Assembly: GCA_937960895.1 (NCBI GenBank)
Contig: CALCJD010000138.1
Location: forward strand, 1 to 5,475
Length of the DNA: 5,475 bases
Direction: 5' to 3'
Source of the DNA: an uncultured Spartobacteria bacterium
Lineage (GTDB): Bacteria; Verrucomicrobiota; Verrucomicrobiia; Chthoniobacterales; Terrimicrobiaceae
Shown: positions 1 through 5,475 of the stretch, in pieces
How positions within the stretch are numbered: position 1 is the stretch's first letter
Layout: every line of letters starts with the position of its first letter
Position numbers and translations under genes: made by a program
Notes under the pieces: model-generated
Told to the model about the DNA's origin: nothing
Seen by the model: the letters and a program-made list of their open reading frames with translations, nothing else
Databases searched by the model: none

Positions 1-36
1 TTTCCGCTTTCCACCTTCCGCCTTCCCCTCGCCTCT
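1..36. other. Pyrimidine-rich gene-free tract at left edge
   Basis: The first 36 bases of the plus strand are almost all C and T, with a loosely repeated TTCC unit (TTCCGC, TTCCACC, TTCCGCC, TTCCCC). No start codon, ribosome binding site or open frame of note lies here. On the minus strand it is a purine-rich stretch just beyond the hairpin that follows the large secreted-protein gene, so it is probably 3' intergenic sequence. It continues off the window, so its full extent and any function are unknown. Confidence 0.4.
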
Positions 37-68
37 CCGGGCTCGGGAGGATTTCTCCTCGAGCCCGG
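37..68 (-). terminator. Imperfect GC-rich hairpin downstream of the large secreted-protein gene
   Basis: Positions 37-45 (CCGGGCTCG) pair exactly with 60-68 (CGAGCCCGG). After a two-base bulge (46-47, GG) the stem continues with AGGA (48-51) pairing to TCCT (56-59), closing a four-base loop (52-55). This gives 13 base pairs, about 17 bases past the TAG of the minus-strand gene at 85-87. No U-run follows on either strand, so it is not a textbook intrinsic terminator. It could act as a factor-assisted terminator or a 3'-end stabiliser. The pairing is seen directly; the role is inferred from position. Confidence 0.45.
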
Positions 69-84
69 GCGGCAGACTCTTTGT

Positions 85-3018
85 CTATTGCTGTCCCGGC
101 CGGGTTCCGGAGAAGAGCCAGCTGTAATTGCCGGCGGGCAGGGGTTGTTTGGTGCCCTTGATGGTGAGCGTTCCGCTCAGGTAGAGCCGGCCGATGGAGT
201 TGTCTCCCAGCTGCTGGACGCGCACCAGTTTGGTGGGCAGGACGCCCTGGGTGATGACAAAGGCTCCCTGGAAACCGGCGATCCGGTCGTCGCCCTTGAT
301 CCTCCAGTAGACATCGTCGATGTCGTTTTTCTTCAGATCGATGTAGGTCATCGGACCGGTGTCCCACTTTCCTCCGCCGGTGTATTCCCCATTCCCCGAG
401 GAGCCGACGAGCTCGAAGGTGTCGGCCGTCACGTTGGTGATGCGGAACGTGCCATTGGCGGCGGTGTTGCCCTGCACTTCGCTGATGTTGACCACCTCGT
501 CGTTGCCCAGACCGTGATTGGTCGAGGTGATCACGATGGGGGTGGTATTGCTGGCGTAGGACAGGCCGTGGTAGTTCGGCTCGCTCTTGTTGGGGTCATA
601 ATAACCCCGGCCCTTCACCGTCCCGTAAGGCGCCTGGATGGTCCATTCGTTGGGATTGGCGCGGGATTTGATCAGTCCGTCCACCGGACCCGGGATGCCG
701 GGAGGCCGGCCTCCGATGGTGATCAGCATCTTGGTGGCCTGTCCCGCCCCCACATCGGCGGTGTCGTCGTCGAGCGAGAACCCGTAGCCGGAGAAGCCCA
801 GGTTCACGTGCACGAAGCGCACGAAGGGATCCAGGTTGAAAACATTGAAGGGCTGGCCTCCCGTCGGGATCTTGGGATCGGGATACCAGACCTGCGTTTT
901 CCCGTCCTCGGACCACTCGGGGAACCTCGTGAAGTCCGTCACGCCGCGGAGAATCGACTTGAGCGTGTCACGAATGTAAACGCTCACCATGATGGCCCCC
1001 GGGATCGTTTCCTTCCCCTTGGGGAAGATGAATCCCATGTTGCCGCCCACGACGTTGTTCATGAGCTCATTGAGGTAGGGGGTCTTGACGTTGGGATCCG
1101 GGTTCTTCGGGATCTGGTTCATCGAGGCCATGACCAGATAAACTTTCTCCGCGAATTTGGCCGGCACCCGCGCCGGGTCCCGAACCGGGTCCGGTTTGTC
1201 GTTGGAGAAATCCAGTTTGAACGTTCCCGACACCACCGGGGTGAGCGGTTGGGGCGGTTTGAAGGTGTATTGCTGGTTTTCGTCGAGGGTATGGGTCTCG
1301 TTCGCGATCTGGCTGAGCAGAACCGAGCGGCCGTCGGTGGCGACGCTCAGGACAATGACCCCTCCCTGTTCCTTGGCGGGATCCCGTTGGGGCAATCCGG
1401 GGCCGCTGACCTCCATGCCGGGAATGAGACCGCTCTGGCTTCCGCTGAACTTGAGGGTGGGCGAATCCAGCTCCACGGAACCGACCAGCGTCTGCTGCGG
1501 GGTCGTCCCGGTGATCGTCAGATAATGCGCCGCCCAGGAGAACCACAGGTTGACCATCGCCGTGGTCGCATAGTCGGTGGCGGGCCGGTAGAAATCAAAA
1601 ACCGCCCCCGCCTCGCTGGCGACGAGGTTGTTGGACAGTTTCACCTTGAATTCCGGAGCCGTCGGCGGGGTCACCACGGTCGTTCCGGGCGGAATGGGAT
1701 TGGGCTGCACGGCGGTATTGGCCACGACCAGATAGCCCTCCTTGATGAACTCATAGGTCTCGGGCGGATAGTTGGCACTGAGGGTGATGGTGTCGCCCGA
1801 GGAGGCGCTGCCGGCGCCGCCCACGGAGACAAAGATGGGGTCGTCAATCGAACCGCCGCTCGAAAGCATGTAGGCGTTGTTCTGGTAACTGGACCGCGTG
1901 TCGGCCAGCGGGCTCTGCGCAAAAACATTCTGCGCCGCCGGGATTTTGATGTTCTTCTGCGGGATGTTGTATTTCGGCCAGCCTTTTCCGGCGAAATAGT
2001 CACCGAGGATCCGGTTGTTCTTCTCCTTCGTGAAATCCTCGATCACATCCTGCATGGTCTTGACCTTCTCGATGGCGCCCACCCAGCCGTGCGGCTGCGG
2101 GTTGCGTCCGGGCGGATACGGGGGAGCCGGAATCGGCACATCCAGGGCCTCCATGGCGACCGGCAGGTACATGTTGTCCACGTAGGAGACGTCGTAATTG
2201 ATCAGATCGACTTTCTCCGATTCCGGAATCTGGTTGTGGGTCAGGGCGGTGACCCCGGGGCTGCTGAGATACTCCTTGTCCCGAATGGTCCATTCGACCA
2301 GCTGGTCCGGGGCATCCAGGGCCGGCGAATTCAGCGCGGAGGTATACCAGAGGACCACCCCTTTGTGCCCCTTGAGATCGGGATCATTGGGATCGGTTTC
2401 CGCCACGGTGATGATTTTTTGCGCGGAGGGATCCCAGTGCATGGGATTCGGGGATGTTCCGGACGGCGTGAGATACCGGCCGTCGGTGAGGATGCTCATG
2501 CGGGCGCCGTTCCAGAACACAAGCGGCACGCGGATGAGGACGCTTTTTCCCTTGGGAATGCCAAAAAAGTATTTGCCCTTGTTTTTGCCGGTTCCCTCAT
2601 AACCGATGTAGCCGCGGTACTCCCGGTCGACCGGATCCCAGGGGTCATACAAGCCGACCTTGGGTTCCACGCCGGACACGGCGGCCTCGTTGCCATCACG
2701 GAGGATCGGATAGACCGTATCCGTGTGCATGTTGGTGATTTTAATCGTTTTAAGAGGAATGGGGACCGGCGGATCCGCTTTGTCATGCGTGTAAACCAGG
2801 ATCTCGTTGGTCAATGTTCCCGAGGTGTCCACGGGAATGTCCGCCGGCATGGGCCATTCCGGCTCCACCCGCAAAAGCTCCATCAGGGGCGCGTAACTCT
2901 GGGCCTGGGCGCCGGTGACCGCGCCCATCATGACAACGCCGGCCGACAACGCGGAGAGAATTCTGGCTCCCAAAGCCGCCATGCCGGTCGCCGGGGGGCA
3001 CAAATATGCTGATTTCAT
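85..3018 (-). CDS. Large secreted beta-rich protein resembling the GH64/thaumatin-like superfamily, with inserted modules
   Basis: A 977-residue protein with a Sec signal peptide: Arg19, a hydrophobic stretch over about 20-36, and an AQA|Q cleavage site after Ala39. Met13 is an alternative start giving a more typical signal length; neither start has a clear Shine-Dalgarno sequence. Two conserved-looking blocks flank a variable middle. Block 1 (about 88-293) includes ITNMHTDTVYPILRD, YRGYIGY, FWNGARM, EWTIRD and SYVDNMYLPVAME. Block 2 (about 603-777) includes a GYGFSLDDDTADV segment (Asp750-752) after LDPFVRFVH and before ITIGG. Both recall the order of features in GH64 laminaripentaose-producing beta-1,3-glucanases (a 'VD..gLP' strand, later 'NPY...H...GYgFayDD'). 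This match is from memory and remote, and I could not place the catalytic Glu/Asp pair, so enzyme activity is unproven. Beta-rich modules appear inserted at about 395-475, 509-585 and 819-882. The last ~95 residues are again beta-like, and no C-terminal sorting signal is visible. Export to the periplasm or outside the cell is likely. It lies 73 bp after aat on the same strand. Confidence 0.8.
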   Translation of the reverse strand: MKSAYLCPPATGMAALGARILSALSAGVVMMGAVTGAQAQSYAPLMELLRVEPEWPMPADIPVDTSGTLTNEILVYTHDKADPPVPIPLKTIKITNMHTDTVYPILRDGNEAAVSGVEPKVGLYDPWDPVDREYRGYIGYEGTGKNKGKYFFGIPKGKSVLIRVPLVFWNGARMSILTDGRYLTPSGTSPNPMHWDPSAQKIITVAETDPNDPDLKGHKGVVLWYTSALNSPALDAPDQLVEWTIRDKEYLSSPGVTALTHNQIPESEKVDLINYDVSYVDNMYLPVAMEALDVPIPAPPYPPGRNPQPHGWVGAIEKVKTMQDVIEDFTKEKNNRILGDYFAGKGWPKYNIPQKNIKIPAAQNVFAQSPLADTRSSYQNNAYMLSSGGSIDDPIFVSVGGAGSASSGDTITLSANYPPETYEFIKEGYLVVANTAVQPNPIPPGTTVVTPPTAPEFKVKLSNNLVASEAGAVFDFYRPATDYATTAMVNLWFSWAAHYLTITGTTPQQTLVGSVELDSPTLKFSGSQSGLIPGMEVSGPGLPQRDPAKEQGGVIVLSVATDGRSVLLSQIANETHTLDENQQYTFKPPQPLTPVVSGTFKLDFSNDKPDPVRDPARVPAKFAEKVYLVMASMNQIPKNPDPNVKTPYLNELMNNVVGGNMGFIFPKGKETIPGAIMVSVYIRDTLKSILRGVTDFTRFPEWSEDGKTQVWYPDPKIPTGGQPFNVFNLDPFVRFVHVNLGFSGYGFSLDDDTADVGAGQATKMLITIGGRPPGIPGPVDGLIKSRANPNEWTIQAPYGTVKGRGYYDPNKSEPNYHGLSYASNTTPIVITSTNHGLGNDEVVNISEVQGNTAANGTFRITNVTADTFELVGSSGNGEYTGGGKWDTGPMTYIDLKKNDIDDVYWRIKGDDRIAGFQGAFVITQGVLPTKLVRVQQLGDNSIGRLYLSGTLTIKGTKQPLPAGNYSWLFSGTRPGQQ
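373..564 (-). other. Protein module: E1-FCCH-like beta domain (residues ~819-882)
   Basis: This stretch of the large secreted protein has the pattern 'I.ITSTNHGLGNDEVVNISEV' followed by 'NGTFRITNV.ADTFEL' and a Gly/Tyr-rich end (EYTGGG). The arrangement is typical of the small beta domain often annotated as 'ubiquitin-activating E1 FCCH-like', which recurs in phage tail proteins and bacterial surface proteins as an add-on unit. It has nothing to do with ubiquitin here. It sits inside the C-terminal region and separates the 'GYYDPNKSEPNYHG' segment from 'GPMTYIDLKKND'. The assignment is from recognition of the pattern; boundaries are approximate. Confidence 0.6.
1264..1494 (-). other. Protein module: inserted beta unit (residues ~509-585)
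   Basis: The segment begins 'GSVELDSPTLKFSG', continues 'GLIPGMEVSGPGLP', then 'VIVLSVATDGRSVLLSQ', and ends 'QQYTF'. The order of a short strand, a 'G(L/M).V.G.G(I/L)P' turn and a '..V.LS..A' strand matches a small repeated unit common in large bacterial surface proteins. It interrupts the protein between the LWFSWAAHYL segment (about 490-500) and the second conserved block. A similar arrangement occurs at about 395-475, suggesting two related copies. Function is not known; such units usually act as spacers or adhesion modules. Confidence 0.45.
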
Positions 3019-3091
3019 AACTTTAACAATTGGACAGCCGGCACCTTTTCACAAAGCGACCGGCCGCCGGTTTCTTCCATTAGGAATCTGC
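3019..3091 (-). promoter_or_regulatory. Intergenic gap between aat and the large secreted-protein gene, with weak promoter candidate
   Basis: This 73-bp gap separates two genes on the same strand. On the minus strand TTGTGA (3054-3049, four of six to the -35 consensus) lies 17 bp before AATTGT (3031-3026, three of six to the -10), which would start transcription almost at the ATG at 3018. No ribosome binding site precedes that ATG. An interrupted palindrome ACCGG-CCG-CCGGT (3059-3071) sits after the aat stop; its five-pair stem is too small to be a confident terminator. The two genes could be co-transcribed or the downstream one could have its own weak promoter; the sequence does not decide this. 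Confidence 0.2.
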
Positions 3092-3682
3092 TTAGGAACC
3101 TTGCGGATTCCAAACTATTTTTTTGGCCACGGCCCGTTTCAGCAACCGGAGGTACTGGGTTCGGGGAATGGACCGGGCCCCAAATCCCTCCAAATGGGGG
3201 GTGGTCCATTGGGTGTCCAGCAGGAGATACCCCCGGGCGCGCAGCCGCTCGACCAGCCGGACCAAGGCAACCTTCGAGGCTCCCGGGACGACGTGGAACA
3301 TCGATTCCCCAAAAAAGGCCGCCCCGAGGGACACTCCGTAAAGCCCACCCGCCAGACGGCCGTCCCGCCAGATTTCGATGGAATGGGCATATCCCAGGCG
3401 GAACAGCGCCAGATAACTTTGGACGATGGTTTCGTTGATCCAGGTCTCCTCCCGATCGCCGCAGGCCCGGATCACCTCCTCGAAGGCGGAATCCACCCGG
3501 AGCTCCCACGCGGGATCCCGCAGGGTTTTGCGGGTCCCGTGAGGCACGTGAAAGGTCTCCAGCGGGATGATCCCGCGGGGATCCGGCGAATAGCACCGGA
3601 TGGAACCGTCGTCCATGGCCATGGGGAACCAGCCGGCCGCATAAAGACCGAGCAGTTCCTGCGGAGGAATGAAGGTTGCCAT
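3092..3682 (-). CDS. aat: Leucyl/phenylalanyl-tRNA-protein transferase (short form)
   Basis: Transfers Leu or Phe from its aminoacyl-tRNA to the N-terminus of proteins beginning with Arg or Lys, creating an N-degron that ClpS passes to ClpAP; it acts in the cytosol. The 196-residue product shows the family motifs in order: GWFPM (17-21), SPDPRG (32-37), ETWI (79-82), YAHSIE.WRDG.L.GGLYGV (98-117), FFGESMF (123-129), ASK (135-137) and LDTQWTTPHLEGFGA (155-169). By spacing, Glu126, Asp156 and Gln158 correspond to the active-site Glu156, Asp186 and Gln188 of the E. coli enzyme, so it looks catalytically intact. It is about 38 residues shorter than E. coli Aat (234), mostly at the N-terminus. The ATG at 3682 is chosen because family similarity begins at once and a weak AAAGG lies seven bases upstream; the open frame continues far upstream only as antisense to guaA. 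It diverges from the lipoprotein/guaA block. Confidence 0.95.
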   Translation of the reverse strand: MATFIPPQELLGLYAAGWFPMAMDDGSIRCYSPDPRGIIPLETFHVPHGTRKTLRDPAWELRVDSAFEEVIRACGDREETWINETIVQSYLALFRLGYAHSIEIWRDGRLAGGLYGVSLGAAFFGESMFHVVPGASKVALVRLVERLRARGYLLLDTQWTTPHLEGFGARSIPRTQYLRLLKRAVAKKIVWNPQGS

Positions 3683-3703
3683 TGTGGGACCTTTTTTTAT
3701 TAT
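3676..3703 (+). promoter_or_regulatory. Sigma70-type promoter for the lipoprotein-guaA block
   Basis: TTGCCA (3676-3681, five of six to TTGACA) is followed after 16 bp by TATTAT (3698-3703, five of six to TATAAT). The -35 overlaps the first codons of the divergent aat gene. Transcription would start at about 3709-3711, at or next to the GTG at 3710, so a leaderless or nearly leaderless message is predicted. There is too little room between this site and guaA for a purine riboswitch. The motif match is seen directly; activity is inferred. Confidence 0.55.
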
Positions 3704-3704
3704 G
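3699..3704 (-). promoter_or_regulatory. Candidate -10 element for aat, overlapping the guaA-side -10
   Basis: Read on the minus strand these bases are CATAAT, five of six to TATAAT, about 17 bp upstream of the aat ATG. They overlap the plus-strand TATTAT by five bases. No convincing -35 is found at 15-18 bp spacing, so this would be a weak promoter or one relying on other contacts. The predicted transcript would have a leader of only about 10 bases, placing the weak AAAGG (3694-3690) at or near its 5' end. Confidence 0.35.
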
Positions 3705-3709
3705 CCCCC

Positions 3710-3886
3710 GTGAGATGCGTGACTCTTTTTTTCGGTTTGCTTGCAGCGGCCCTTTTCGGCGGCTGCGCGGTCGCTGAGCAGGACGCCATCGAAGTGGGCG
3801 ACCAGCTTCAGCGGGGCATTCAAGGTCAGGGCCGCATCGTCCCGAATGATCCCACCGCGGATTCCTTCGGCCCGGAATACAACTAG
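3710..3886 (+). CDS. Probable small lipoprotein, 58 aa, GTG start
   Basis: The frame opens with GTG at 3710 and ends with TAG at 3884-3886. The N-terminus has Arg2, a hydrophobic core (about 4-16) and LFGGC with Cys19 as likely lipidated residue; Phe at -3 instead of Leu makes the lipobox slightly atypical. The mature peptide would be about 40 residues, polar, with QLQRGIQGQGRIVPND and ending DSFGPEYN. No in-frame ATG exists; GTG 3719 is an alternative but would drop the positive charge. About 70% of codons end in G or C while second positions are near 45%, the bias expected of real coding sequence in this genome. No Shine-Dalgarno is seen, consistent with the nearby promoter giving a leaderless message. 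The family is not recognised. It is 18 bases upstream of guaA, so co-transcription is likely. It could still be only the transcribed leader of guaA. Confidence 0.6.
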   Translation: MRCVTLFFGLLAAALFGGCAVAEQDAIEVGDQLQRGIQGQGRIVPNDPTADSFGPEYN

Positions 3887-3904
3887 TCCCCATTCATCCT
3901 CTTC

Positions 3905-5475
<1,571 letters not shown>

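Noticed and set aside
88..3012. A 974-codon plus-strand open frame opposite the large secreted-protein gene
   Set aside because: It is an antisense shadow created by GC-rich codon bias: its translation is a low-complexity-like mix rich in Gly, Asp, Arg, Val and His with no signal peptide or recognisable motif, whereas the minus strand has a signal peptide and family-like motifs.
3059..3071. Palindrome ACCGG-CCG-CCGGT as terminator of aat or operator
   Set aside because: The stem is only five base pairs with a three-base centre and no U-run. Such sequences are frequent by chance in GC-rich DNA.
2915..3709. N-terminal part of a 323-codon plus-strand open frame
   Set aside because: It runs antisense to the start of the secreted-protein gene and all of aat. 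Only the last 58 codons, from 3710, look like a real gene.
3683..3904. Possible purine riboswitch or leader regulating guaA
   Set aside because: The predicted transcription start leaves about 195 bases, most of it the lipoprotein frame with coding-like base bias. I see no conserved purine-aptamer loop sequences or terminator followed by a U-run.

Overview
This 5.5 kb window is GC-rich (roughly 60% by eye) chromosomal DNA with four protein-coding genes in two divergent blocks. No tRNA, rRNA, CRISPR array, transposase or integrase is visible. The encoded proteins are bacterial. The GuaA sequence, the weak or absent Shine-Dalgarno sequences, and a large secreted beta-rich protein beside a tiny lipoprotein suggest Verrucomicrobiota/Opitutae or a neighbouring PVC lineage. 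This is a recognition-based guess and was not tested phylogenetically.

Left block, minus strand. From right to left, aat (3682-3092) encodes a short leucyl/phenylalanyl-tRNA-protein transferase of the N-degron pathway. After a 73-bp gap comes a 977-residue secreted protein (3018-85). Its two conserved halves resemble the GH64 beta-1,3-glucanase/thaumatin-like fold, and it appears to carry three inserted beta modules. An imperfect GC-rich hairpin (37-68) follows it as a possible transcription end. Positions 1-36 are a pyrimidine-rich tract with no gene.

Right block, plus strand. A 58-codon ORF starting with GTG (3710-3886) encodes a probable small lipoprotein. Eighteen bases later guaA (GMP synthase, glutamine-hydrolysing) begins at 3905. 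It runs off the window with only the last base of its expected final codon and the stop missing.

The blocks diverge from a 27-bp gap (3683-3709). A good sigma70-type promoter (TTGCCA, 16 bp, TATTAT) points toward the lipoprotein/guaA, and a CATAAT -10 candidate for aat overlaps it on the other strand. The predicted plus-strand transcript would start almost at the GTG of the lipoprotein, suggesting leaderless or near-leaderless translation.

GuaA (purine synthesis) and Aat (protein turnover) are housekeeping functions with no obvious link beyond the shared control region. The secreted protein and the lipoprotein are the less-described parts. I see no convincing defence or mobile system here.
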